64,000 nt of DNA from assembly GCF_932526225.1 (NCBI RefSeq), contig NC_064036.1:14689181-14753180 (forward strand), read 5' to 3'. Position 1 is the stretch's first letter, and each line of letters begins with the position of its first letter. The notes under the pieces are model-generated. The model was not told the origin of the DNA. It made no database searches and worked only from the letters and a program-made list of their open reading frames with translations. This DNA is from Nematostella vectensis. Its lineage: Eukaryota > Cnidaria > Anthozoa > Actiniaria > Edwardsiidae. The translations under genes were made by a program, and so were the position numbers. This document shows, one piece after another, positions 38,559 through 46,166 of this stretch.

Positions 38559-39581
38559 ATGGATATAGATTTTGATCCCACAACAGAAGAAGGTAGAGAA
38601 GATTTGAATACTACTGTAGACGAAGATTATGATTCTCTTATTCCAAACGATGGTGAGGGAAGAGAGTCATGGAATGAAAGGATTTCAAATAGATTTGGTA
38701 GAGGTGCAAGCTATGTGAGTAGGAGGTTGATTGATTTATGGAAAACACGAAACCCTGGGAGGGTCGTCCCCGAATACATGGAATTACAGAATATGGGAGG
38801 TTCTTCTTCAACGGACACACTTAGGGTAGACCTTTTGTTATCGAAATATCCAGATCTTGATGAAAATCTAGTTCAGATTTCAACGGATGAAAGAGGAAAA
38901 CAATTCATTTCCTTCTATTCTGCGAGAAAAGGTGGTTGGACTAGACCAGAAAGGTTGTATAATGAGGATAAAACGGTGCGGAAGAGTGTCGACGCCAAAA
39001 TCAGATCCGGAAAGTACAAGCAAATTCAGATTCAACTCGATGAACTAGACGCTACAGCTAATACACTCAGAGAAGAAGAAGAGAGAAACACCGAGCAAAT
39101 GAGAAAAAATAATGAGGAACGAAGTGAAACAACTAACCAAGAAAGACTAAGAGCTATAGATCGTAAAAATGAAGAGCTCAGCGAGAGAAATTCTGTCATA
39201 GATGAGACTTTGGAAGAGAATCAATTGGAGAGAGAAAATCTTGAAGAGAGAATGTCGTTGAAAGATCGTGTCAAAGCGATTTTTAAGAAATACGGATTTA
39301 CAGTCGCCGCTGTTCTAACTGCCACTGGTGTTATAGTTGGTGTTATTGTAAGCAATCTGAAAGCTGGGCTGACTAGTGTTGCAAAAGATGTTGGAAATGG
39401 TCTGAAAACAATAGGCAAAAAATTAGGAGAAATACTCCCAGGAATGGTTGGTGCGATAGCTAGTTTCATATTTAGAACGGCAGGTGAAGTCGTCGGCTTT
39501 TTAGCTAAAAACGCATGGCTTCTCATCGTCGCTGTCGTCCTGTATTTCGTAGAACGGTTTAAAAGGAGACGGAAATCATAA
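38559..39581 (+). CDS. Polinton coiled-coil membrane protein, 340 aa
   Basis: The N-terminus is acidic, with a globular region to about 150. A long charged coiled coil (about 150-240, EEEERNTEQMRKNNEERSET and similar) follows, then hydrophobic helices: FTVAAVLTATGVIVGVIVS (about 250-268), a Gly-rich amphipathic stretch, and a C-terminal span (WLLIVAVVLYFVERFKRRRK). The order coiled coil, glycine-rich hydrophobic part, anchor and basic tail suggests a membrane-active or scaffold protein, but I see no catalytic motif. A CTTAAAGATT box starts 34 nt upstream. It is followed by the penton gene after 3 nt. Confidence 0.82.
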   Translation: MDIDFDPTTEEGREDLNTTVDEDYDSLIPNDGEGRESWNERISNRFGRGASYVSRRLIDLWKTRNPGRVVPEYMELQNMGGSSSTDTLRVDLLLSKYPDLDENLVQISTDERGKQFISFYSARKGGWTRPERLYNEDKTVRKSVDAKIRSGKYKQIQIQLDELDATANTLREEEERNTEQMRKNNEERSETTNQERLRAIDRKNEELSERNSVIDETLEENQLERENLEERMSLKDRVKAIFKKYGFTVAAVLTATGVIVGVIVSNLKAGLTSVAKDVGNGLKTIGKKLGEILPGMVGAIASFIFRTAGEVVGFLAKNAWLLIVAVVLYFVERFKRRRKS

Positions 39582-39584
39582 CAA

Positions 39585-40208
39585 ATGGTATTACTCTACA
39601 TTGAAGGAAAAGTTGCTGACTTTACTGTCTATTTAGAACAACCTATTGAAAAGCCGCGGTTTATCGCGCTGCGAGGATGTGCGTTTCATAATCGTTGTAA
39701 CAGTCTCTCAAGCGAGGGAACGGTCTCCGACGGTGAGAACATTATCCTTAGGATCCCCGCGGGGCAGTATACGATCGAGACGCTAAAACGTCAAATAGAT
39801 GGGGGTATGCGTCTTGGTGAAAAGTCAGTCTCTATTAGAGACTCGTCACTCGAAGTTCATCGGAACGTCGTGTTGAATGAGCCGCTCGCCTGCCTGTTAG
39901 GACTCAAGACCAGGGAGCTGGAAGCAAACACTCGCCACGAGATAAAGATGATAGGTCACGAGGCTATTTTTATCCACTGCGATCTTGTGAACGCGTCTGA
40001 CTCCCTCCAACAAGGGGCGCCCTCACAAATCCTAACATCTATAGAGCTCGATGAAGGAAAGATATACCTTAATCCACACGATCCCATACAGGTCAGTACC
40101 ACATCAGTCGGTTACGTGAGTAGTCTCCGTTTTAGTGTAAAGGACGGCGACGGAAATACAATAGAGAGTGGCCTCTACCCGATACGTCTAATCTTAGAAA
40201 TCACTTAA
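39585..40208 (+). CDS. Penton / minor capsid protein (Polinton PX, single jelly-roll)
   Basis: This 207-residue protein is expected at capsid vertices. The pattern fits PX proteins: IALRGCAFHNRCNSL, then IPAGQYTIETLKRQI, VLNEPLACLLGLKTRELE, IHCDLVNASDSLQQG, and the closing LRFSVKDGDGNTIESGLYPI before a final beta strand. The start lies 3 nt after the previous stop, inside a TTTAAAAGG-box context, suggesting coupled expression. The family call is from remembered pattern. Confidence 0.85.
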   Translation: MVLLYIEGKVADFTVYLEQPIEKPRFIALRGCAFHNRCNSLSSEGTVSDGENIILRIPAGQYTIETLKRQIDGGMRLGEKSVSIRDSSLEVHRNVVLNEPLACLLGLKTRELEANTRHEIKMIGHEAIFIHCDLVNASDSLQQGAPSQILTSIELDEGKIYLNPHDPIQVSTTSVGYVSSLRFSVKDGDGNTIESGLYPIRLILEIT

Positions 40209-40235
40209 AGAATAGCCTCTTTCCATAATAAAACT

Positions 40236-40829
40236 ATGGAAGAATACAATTCGATCTACCCAAATGTATCACAACGTGGTGATAACTTCAGACTTCAAAA
40301 GATCCACGATGTTTTGGGAAGTTTGGAACAAGAAGTTAAACATTACGAGAACGTGAGGAAAAAGTATAAACGAGCGCAGAGCGTGTTTTCAAAGATAAGT
40401 GTGGGCTTAGGACTCGCATCCGTCATTCTTGGGTCTAGCGGTTTAGGAACTTCTCTGTCAGGTTTTGGTATCATCGTTGGAGTCCCGTTAGGTGCTTTGG
40501 CTGGTGTTTTCGGTCTTACGTCTGCAGGCTGTGCGGCGGTTTCTAAACGACTGTCGCGAAAAGTCTCTAAGCACGACCAAACGGTGGCGATGGCAGGGGC
40601 AAAGGTGAATAGCATACGTGATTTAGTTTCTAAAGCTTTGAAAGACAACAAAATATCAGATGAAGAGTTTTCATTGATCTTGAATGAGGTGGATAAGTTT
40701 GAGGCTCTAAAGCTCCAGATTCGTCAAAAGTCAGGAAAAGAGGACGAAAAAAACGTAAACATTACCAAGCTGAGGGAAACAGTAAGAGAAGAGATTTTGA
40801 AAGACCTGGCGAGTCGACCCGCTCGGTGA
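40236..40829 (+). CDS. Polinton glycine-rich membrane protein, 197 aa
   Basis: A helical N-terminus (EQEVKHYENVRKKYKRAQSV, about 31-50) leads into a long Gly/Ala hydrophobic hairpin (about 55-100, VGLGLASVILGSSGLGTSLS and IIVGVPLGALAGVFGLTSAG). Then come KRLSRKVSKHDQTVAMAGAK, and VSKALKDNKISDEEFSLILN (about 132-151), which looks EF-hand-like but lacks the full Asp set. This layout recurs in Hydra and sea-anemone Polintons as I recall; function is unknown. A CTTAAAGAA box starts 32 nt upstream. Confidence 0.83.
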   Translation: MEEYNSIYPNVSQRGDNFRLQKIHDVLGSLEQEVKHYENVRKKYKRAQSVFSKISVGLGLASVILGSSGLGTSLSGFGIIVGVPLGALAGVFGLTSAGCAAVSKRLSRKVSKHDQTVAMAGAKVNSIRDLVSKALKDNKISDEEFSLILNEVDKFEALKLQIRQKSGKEDEKNVNITKLRETVREEILKDLASRPAR

Positions 40830-40931
40830 AATTTCTGTTCGAAAGAACCCCCGTTGGATGGATCTACGAATTGAGGTATGCAAAGAACTGATTTAAAAAA
40901 AATCTTATATGTTAAATGAAGAACATATAAG

Positions 40932-42446
40932 ATGAAGTTTACAGAATTTGTGAAAAGGTACCCTTACTACTCACGCTTTAGGTTCTCTGCCGACGAGCAT
41001 GGCGATGTGCAATTCGTTTTCAATGGGGACGAATACGATCCATTCGACAAGAATGGGAATCTAGTCAAAACGTTATATCACTTCCCTGGTAATAGCTGGA
41101 AACCCGAGAATATCCAGGATTTTCTGGTCGCCGATGACGCACAGGCATACAAGGAAACGGTTCAGCAACTGTTTGGATTTCCGAAACAATATAGACTAGA
41201 CGCACGTGCAGAATACAAAATATTGCCATGGGACGAAAACCCTACGAAAAATAATTACGTCTCTTTTGATGTTTTTATAACACCAAAGGTGAAGACACAC
41301 TTTGTTTTTAGGGATATATTCACCGACAGCTTGCTAGTATTCAGAACAGCAAAGGAGGCTAGTAGGTGGCTCGACGCCCCGAACCTCAGTTATTGGAGTC
41401 AAGCCTTAAATTTCGCTATGTTTTGCGCGACTGCTGGATGTGGTGTGACGCGTGACATGATTGACGACTCTCAAGTGGGGTCGTTCTACAGATTCCACAT
41501 CATTTTCACTATCAGACGACTATTAAATGAGCTACAATGTCCTCTCCCGAAAGATAAGCTCTTTAGTTGGAATAAAAACTTCTACAGCGAAGCAGCTTAC
41601 CAAAAATTAATGACAGAGTTCCGAACTGGCAGCGATTTTCGGTTCCTTGGACCGATAAATCATGGGTTAGGAAATGTTTATAACTATGATTATCACGGAT
41701 TGTCATCTTCTAACGACAAGTATAAACCCTATGGGACCATTGACCAATTACACGACGAATGGGATGCTGCTAAAAGCGACGACGAACACATGAATCACTT
41801 TGAGATCGAGTACCTGAAAGACCCTAGAACCGAGTTTCAGTACGAGTGGTTCTTTCCAGAAAAATCAATGGGACTAACCAAAGCTGGGTTGTCTAGGATA
41901 AATCAAAGCATAGAAGCCTTTGTTTATTGTATTCTAGGCGCACAAGTTCAAACTCGATCGTCAATCGTCGGCGATAGCGGTTCAGCTCAAGAAACGAAAC
42001 AAGTCTTTTCGAAACTCTTTGAAAGCGCAGTGATAGAAAACGATATATCAAAAAGTATACAAAGGTATCAGTTTGCTTTACAACAGGCGAGGCAAAAACT
42101 AGACTTGGCTTTCGCCCTCGGTTGTTGGTTGAGCCCATCGTATCTTGTGATAAATGACGACACTTCAATCGCTGGTTATAATAACAAATTACAAAAAGCC
42201 ACTACTGATATGAAATTGGGGCTAAATCCAATAAATAACGAGATAAAAACGATCCCAAAACATAATATGGGTCATTCAAAGATTTTGTTACCTCATACCG
42301 AGTCAGTCACGGCTCACAAACCGAAACCTGAAGCGAAAACAAACCCAAAGCCGGACGTGACTAAACCCTTGAACACGCAGCACGAAAATAACCTTGTCAT
42401 GATCACAGTCTTCACGGCTGGTTTGGCTTGGTATCTATTCCGGTAG
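40932..42446 (+). CDS. Large Polinton accessory protein with tail anchor, 504 aa
   Basis: Not recognised. The body is rich in aromatic and charged residues (KFTEFVKRYPYYSRFRFSAD at the start, FHIIFTIRRLLNELQCPLP near 185). The central part has FQYEWFFPEKSMGLTKAGLS. A Pro/Lys linker (KPKPEAKTNPKPDVTKP, about 460-478) leads to a C-terminal hydrophobic segment (VMITVFTAGLAWYLF), so it is probably tail-anchored. Its position after the capsid genes suggests a virion or egress function. I see no His/Asp/Cys protease triad. A TTTAAAAAAA box starts 40 nt upstream of the ATG. Confidence 0.82.
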   Translation: MKFTEFVKRYPYYSRFRFSADEHGDVQFVFNGDEYDPFDKNGNLVKTLYHFPGNSWKPENIQDFLVADDAQAYKETVQQLFGFPKQYRLDARAEYKILPWDENPTKNNYVSFDVFITPKVKTHFVFRDIFTDSLLVFRTAKEASRWLDAPNLSYWSQALNFAMFCATAGCGVTRDMIDDSQVGSFYRFHIIFTIRRLLNELQCPLPKDKLFSWNKNFYSEAAYQKLMTEFRTGSDFRFLGPINHGLGNVYNYDYHGLSSSNDKYKPYGTIDQLHDEWDAAKSDDEHMNHFEIEYLKDPRTEFQYEWFFPEKSMGLTKAGLSRINQSIEAFVYCILGAQVQTRSSIVGDSGSAQETKQVFSKLFESAVIENDISKSIQRYQFALQQARQKLDLAFALGCWLSPSYLVINDDTSIAGYNNKLQKATTDMKLGLNPINNEIKTIPKHNMGHSKILLPHTESVTAHKPKPEAKTNPKPDVTKPLNTQHENNLVMITVFTAGLAWYLFR

Positions 42447-42658
42447 CATGTGAGATGCACGTGTACGGATGTGACGTATTGCAATAAAACAATACCTGTT
42501 CACGTGCTAAACAATAGACCGCATACCAGATCTCCCTAACAACCACGAACTCTCGATGTAGACACAAAACCTATTTTCAGAACCGCTCGTTGTTAGGGTG
42601 ATTAGGAATGTATGTGTTTTGTAACGTGAGACGCGTTACAAAACTGAGTGGGTCAATG
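42447..42658. other. Spacer between the two convergent gene blocks
   Basis: About 210 bp with no ORF I can support. The rightward virion block ends on the left and the leftward accessory block on the right, so transcripts from both sides terminate here. I see no clear terminator motif beyond AATAAAAC at 42483. Confidence 0.6.
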
Positions 42659-43006
42659 TTAATTTCCGTTACACGTTCTGCAATGATGCTTTTGTCTATC
42701 GTGTTCGCATATTTGAGACCCTCCGCATAACTTACAAAAGGGTCTCTGTTTGCCGTGTTCACACATCCCTTTCCCCTTGCAGTCTTTACAGACATATCTT
42801 GCTCGTCTGTGCTCACAAATGCTACCGCCGTTACATTCTCTGCACCGCGTTTTTCTCCGGTTGTGAGGGCAGATTTGCGATCCGTGACAATCTTTGCAAT
42901 AATATTTCACTCTGCCATGAAGACACTTATAATCCGTTGTTCGCTTTACGGGGGATACTTTCGGGTCCTTCACCGTTTGGTTCTCCATTTCTATCAAACC
43001 GGTCAT
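42659..43006 (-). CDS. Cys/His zinc-cluster repeat protein, 115 aa
   Basis: This protein consists of about five tandem units of C-x-HxR-x(4-5)-C-x2-C type (for example ICPHNRRKTRCRECNGGS, ICEHRRARYVCKDCKGKG). It should bind zinc and perhaps nucleic acid. Similar C-x2-H repeats occur in giant-virus and algal proteins, but I do not know a function. Its first codons (MTGLIEMENxTVKDxK) and leader match the DNA polymerase gene almost exactly, so one leader has been copied to the other. By analogy the true start is the second ATG at 42988. It is the last gene of the leftward block. Confidence 0.8.
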   Translation of the reverse strand: MTGLIEMENQTVKDPKVSPVKRTTDYKCLHGRVKYYCKDCHGSQICPHNRRKTRCRECNGGSICEHRRARYVCKDCKGKGMCEHGKQRPFCKLCGGSQICEHDRQKHHCRTCNGN

Positions 43007-43044
43007 GTCCTTAAATCACTTTTCAAAAAATTTTTAGGTGTGAG

Positions 43045-43794
43045 CTAAGGCCGGTTGGTAGTATTAGGTGTTAAAAACCAATCTACGAACGGTAAACTAT
43101 CCCATCTTGACCGTTCGAACGTCTCGCATCGCGTCCCCAACCTTTCCTCTTCTGTCCACATCATAAGATACATCTGGTAGTCCAACTCGCGAACGAAATC
43201 TCTATCAACCACAAAGGTTTTACCTCTAAGAAACGAGGCGAATACATCACCACCCTCGTCAATCAACGGGAGGATTTCGAGTCGCGTCTCGGTATCATTC
43301 TCACCGCCAAACAGTCCAAGGTAAACTAAAAATTTCACTTCACGCGGGAAATCCCGCACGGTCGGTAAGTCATACTCGTTACGACTCTCGTCTATGGCTT
43401 GCTGAATCCCCGTCTCCATCATGAACTCTAATGCTTTCTCTCTGAACCTCGACCCTACACTTAGGCAGTAGGCATGAAACGATTCGCACTCCCTCCTGTG
43501 ATCTTCATAACCGAAAGATTCTTCGTCGGAGAGCTCTTTGTATCCAATACTCATAATATCCAGGTCACATACGCATAGCTTATCGCTCACTAAAGGTCTC
43601 CTACATACTGGACAGGTCGCAGAGCGGAGTCTAAGCACACATTTCAGATGATTTCCATGCCCACATTCTAACTCGGCGCTCGTTTCTTTTTGCACCTCCT
43701 CTAAACAGATCGAGCACAGGATGGGTTCTTCGAGACTACCCGATGGTGGTGGTGGTTGCTCTTCAACCATACGTTTAACCGTTTGTTCCTCCAT
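43045..43794 (-). CDS. RING-finger protein, probable E3 ubiquitin ligase, 249 aa
   Basis: The RING-H2 domain spans residues 27-64 with ligands C27, C30, C44, H46, H49, C52, C61 and C64 (CSIC..., ECGHGNHLKC, CPVC). The rest (about 85-249) is an acidic helical region without a motif I know. RING proteins act as ubiquitin ligases; a role in blocking host defence or tagging host proteins is an inference from large DNA viruses. An out-of-frame ATG in the leader (43812) is shared in position with the polymerase and zinc-cluster genes. The class 1 GTGGCTTAAAGAC box is just upstream. Confidence 0.9.
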   Translation of the reverse strand: MEEQTVKRMVEEQPPPPSGSLEEPILCSICLEEVQKETSAELECGHGNHLKCVLRLRSATCPVCRRPLVSDKLCVCDLDIMSIGYKELSDEESFGYEDHRRECESFHAYCLSVGSRFREKALEFMMETGIQQAIDESRNEYDLPTVRDFPREVKFLVYLGLFGGENDTETRLEILPLIDEGGDVFASFLRGKTFVVDRDFVRELDYQMYLMMWTEEERLGTRCETFERSRWDSLPFVDWFLTPNTTNRP

Positions 43795-43866
43795 TTTATT
43801 AAACTGTTCATGTCTTTAAGCCACTTTTCAATTTTTTTTTTGACACCGCACACCAAAGCATGCCTC

Positions 43867-44694
43867 TCACGCCCACCTACCGAAACACTCTTCCAACATT
43901 CCCTTCTCTTGCTCATCAAGACACCAATCCCAAAACCTATCTGGGTGCCAAGCTACTGGCATTAGTTCGTCCTCCAGCTTTCTACGGAATCTCACCTTGT
44001 GTAGCTTCTCCGGGAGCTCCTCGTGCATGAGGCCCCACCTCCACGCCGCACGTAGCACCGCGACAATTTCGTGTAGACCCCAAAACCGTGCGTAGCCCAT
44101 AGGCCCACTGAGATCGGTCGCGCCCCACTCCAAGCACAACCTCACAATCTCCAAGTTACCGGATTGGGTGGCCGAATCTATAACATAGTCCGGGTCGAAC
44201 TGGCTGAAGTTTTCTCTCAACAACTTTAGAACCTCAACGTGGCCATTGTACGCCGCCTCAGCGGAGGTCCAACCGACATCGACACTGACACCTAAATCTA
44301 TCAATAACTCAACAACCCCCACCTGACCTTCCCCCGCCGCAGTACCCATAGCATCGATCATGGCCTCTTCGTCGTCACAATACTCGTCCATCACCTTCAA
44401 AACCTGTACGTGCCCGCCTTTCGCGGCCATGGACGCTGGATATACGAAGTCACAGGCGCCCAACTCACAACACATCTTAACGATCTCGGCGTGCCCATTC
44501 TTTGCGGCCTCGACCATCGGCTTTTCGAAATCCGTCGCACCCCAACTCTTACACAACCTCACGGTCTCGACGCACCCCTCCCCCGCCGCGCGCTCCATAG
44601 CGTCGTCAAAGTCCGCGGCTCCCCACCTCGCTAAGGTGGCGGCTTGATCCTCCACGGTGAGATTTGTAAGACTCCCAGCACTTTGCATATCCAT
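43867..44694 (-). CDS. Ankyrin-repeat protein with a distinctive C-terminal domain, 275 aa
   Basis: About six ankyrin-type repeats span residues 25-215 (units such as AAKNGHAEIVKMCCELGACD, AAYNGHVEVLKLL, SATQSGNLEIVRLCLEWGA). They are followed by a C-terminal domain with LPEKLHKVRFRRKLEDE and AWHPDRFWDWCLDEQEK (about 225-270). That tail resembles ends of ankyrin proteins from large DNA viruses as I remember them, but I cannot name a domain. It is expected to be a protein-binding adaptor, perhaps with the neighbouring RING protein. A GTTTAAAGACGTG box lies about 20 nt upstream. Confidence 0.88.
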   Translation of the reverse strand: MDMQSAGSLTNLTVEDQAATLARWGAADFDDAMERAAGEGCVETVRLCKSWGATDFEKPMVEAAKNGHAEIVKMCCELGACDFVYPASMAAKGGHVQVLKVMDEYCDDEEAMIDAMGTAAGEGQVGVVELLIDLGVSVDVGWTSAEAAYNGHVEVLKLLRENFSQFDPDYVIDSATQSGNLEIVRLCLEWGATDLSGPMGYARFWGLHEIVAVLRAAWRWGLMHEELPEKLHKVRFRRKLEDELMPVAWHPDRFWDWCLDEQEKGMLEECFGRWA

Positions 44695-44815
44695 TTTGTT
44701 ATTACACCCACGTCTTTAAACCAATTTAATCAAATTTTTTTAGATATGTCAATTTACATCTACTCCGAACTGACAGTTTCCTGGAAATCCTGATTTCCAG
44801 AGAAATCAGGAAATA

Positions 44816-45739
44816 TCACACCACACCAGGCGTACCTAGGACTGTAGCCACCTCTTTCGCTTTCCTGCTGATGGTTAACTCGGAGACGCCGACTCTTTCG
44901 GAGAATTTTTTAAGTGTAATATCGATCCCCTTTAGCCGTACCCAGTAATAGGTTAAAGCGACCGCAAAGGATTGCGGGCGAGCGCGATTCAACTCAGACG
45001 AGCGATTCTTAGATCTGTAGTAGAGCTGGACCACGTCCCCCTTCTGTGTGGGGGACGCCGAGAATCTGTCCATCACGTCGTGAATGTGATGCACAACGGT
45101 GGGAGACGCTCCATGTAGTAAGTAATCTTTAGGCGCGTTAACACTAAAGATTTTTAGACCCTTAAGGCAGCTCTTCTTGCTCAATCCAAAAGTTTCCATC
45201 AAGGTTTTCGGTGTCTGACACTTACCGGACATCTTGTAGGCGTAGTAGATGCATGCAAAGACGATCGCCTTCCGTGGGTCGCCGCGAAAAATCTGGCCTT
45301 TCGTCACCTGAGTGTATATCTCGTTAGCTTTGGCTACAATTACCCCACTAAAACCCATGTTTTCCACATCCTTGTCAATATTTCTATCCTCAGACCTACG
45401 TACCTGGACCCGACTTGGATTCGAAGACCGTTTGCCATCGGAATGTCCATAAAAACCCCATTCCCTTTCGTGCGCGATCACGCGCTGCATCTGTTCCCCG
45501 CACTCTAAGCAACTAGTGACCCCGTCTTCTGTGACTAGGTCGTCATGATTGCAAAGGGTGTTACTACTATCCTCGTCTCCCAAGGAGGCTCTACTAGTCT
45601 CGTATTCGGTGAGGGCTCGGTCAAACAGTGCAAACTCCGGCATGAGGGTGGGGACGTTAATCCTGGGTACCGGCCCGTCGGGGATGTTATATGGTGGTGA
45701 CTGATCTTCTGCCATATGTTCAACTGTTCGTTCCTCCAT
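44816..45739 (-). CDS. TFIIB-like transcription initiation factor, 307 aa
   Basis: A zinc ribbon (C63, H65, C77, C80: CNHDDLVTEDGVTSCLECG) is followed by a polar B-linker-like segment (SSNPSRVQVRRSEDRN). Two cyclin-like folds follow: about 125-200 (GDPRKAIVFACIYYAYKMSG, FGLSKKSCLKGLKIFS) and about 215-300 (RPQSFAVALTYYWVRLKG, VSELTISRKAKEV). This is the layout of TFIIB, which recruits RNA polymerase II to promoters. One of the four zinc ligands is His instead of Cys, as is common in TFIIBs. Residues 21-34 (DGPVPRINVPTLMP) match residues 77-90 of the element's DNA polymerase. The start ATG follows the class 1 GTGGCTTAAAGACGTG box. Confidence 0.87.
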   Translation of the reverse strand: MEERTVEHMAEDQSPPYNIPDGPVPRINVPTLMPEFALFDRALTEYETSRASLGDEDSSNTLCNHDDLVTEDGVTSCLECGEQMQRVIAHEREWGFYGHSDGKRSSNPSRVQVRRSEDRNIDKDVENMGFSGVIVAKANEIYTQVTKGQIFRGDPRKAIVFACIYYAYKMSGKCQTPKTLMETFGLSKKSCLKGLKIFSVNAPKDYLLHGASPTVVHHIHDVMDRFSASPTQKGDVVQLYYRSKNRSSELNRARPQSFAVALTYYWVRLKGIDITLKKFSERVGVSELTISRKAKEVATVLGTPGVV

Positions 45740-45780
45740 TTTATTAAACTGTTCACGTCTTTAAGCCACTTTTCAAGAGA
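45740..45780 (-). promoter_or_regulatory. Class 1 promoter box of the TFIIB-like gene
   Basis: On the minus strand, CTTGAAAAGTGGCTTAAAGA precedes GTGAACAGTTTAATAAA and the ATG at 45739. The leader matches that of the RING gene nearly base for base, and its box matches that of the polymerase gene. Confidence 0.6.
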
Positions 45781-45795
45781 TTTTTAGATGTGAAG

Positions 45796-45829
45796 CCGAG
45801 AGGCTAGCCTCTCGAGCTCCCTCTAGGCG
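45796..45829. repeat. Dispersed palindromic repeat, copy 6
   Basis: CCGAGAGGCTAGCCTCTCG (a perfect palindrome) followed by AGCTCCCTCTAGG, upstream of the TFIIB-like gene's promoter box and in opposite orientation to copies 1-5. Confidence 0.85.
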
Positions 45830-45910
45830 TGTTGTGTGTGGTCGCTAAGACTTCCGAAGGGGTCCGCGTGAGGGCGGTGCGGTCTAAAGTCTCCGCACCA
45901 CATTCGTGGA

Positions 45911-46132
45911 CTAGTATCTTACCCATCTTTCTTGGCCGTACCGTGGCATGGAGAGTAACATAATTGTAACACCAAGGACGATTGTGACAGCGCCAACCAC
46001 AAACTCGCGTGGGTCGAAGCTTTTGTATTCTGAGTCTTCATAGTAACCACCTTCACAGCATTGTCTAGTACACCAATCCACCCCATCATCATCCACATCG
46101 TTTCTAACCTTCACCTCCGTATTTGATGTCAT
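45911..46132 (-). CDS. Small single-span membrane protein, 73 aa
   Basis: It starts MTSNTEVKVRNDVDDDGVDW, has a Cys pair (RQCCEGG) and an acidic N-terminal half. It ends with one membrane span (about 44-64, FVVGAVTIVLGVTIMLLSM) and a short basic tail. The ORF is open further upstream to 46240, but that part is TIR sequence. ATG 46132 is preferred because it follows a GTCTAAAGACGT box, as in the sister genes. Not recognised. Confidence 0.7.
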   Translation of the reverse strand: MTSNTEVKVRNDVDDDGVDWCTRQCCEGGYYEDSEYKSFDPREFVVGAVTIVLGVTIMLLSMPRYGQERWVRY

Positions 46133-46166
46133 TTTATCTAGGACCCCATACGTCTTTAGACCAGAA

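Noticed and set aside
40932-42446. 504-residue protein considered as the missing maturation protease
   Set aside because: No His...Asp/Glu...Gln...Cys arrangement with the right surroundings is visible; left as unknown.
42577-42816. 79-residue minus-strand frame overlapping the zinc-cluster gene
   Set aside because: It lies in another frame of the zinc-cluster gene and lacks the TTAAAGA box and start context shared by the element's real genes.
43701-43919. 72-residue minus-strand frame starting in the RING gene leader
   Set aside because: It uses another frame over the RING gene start.
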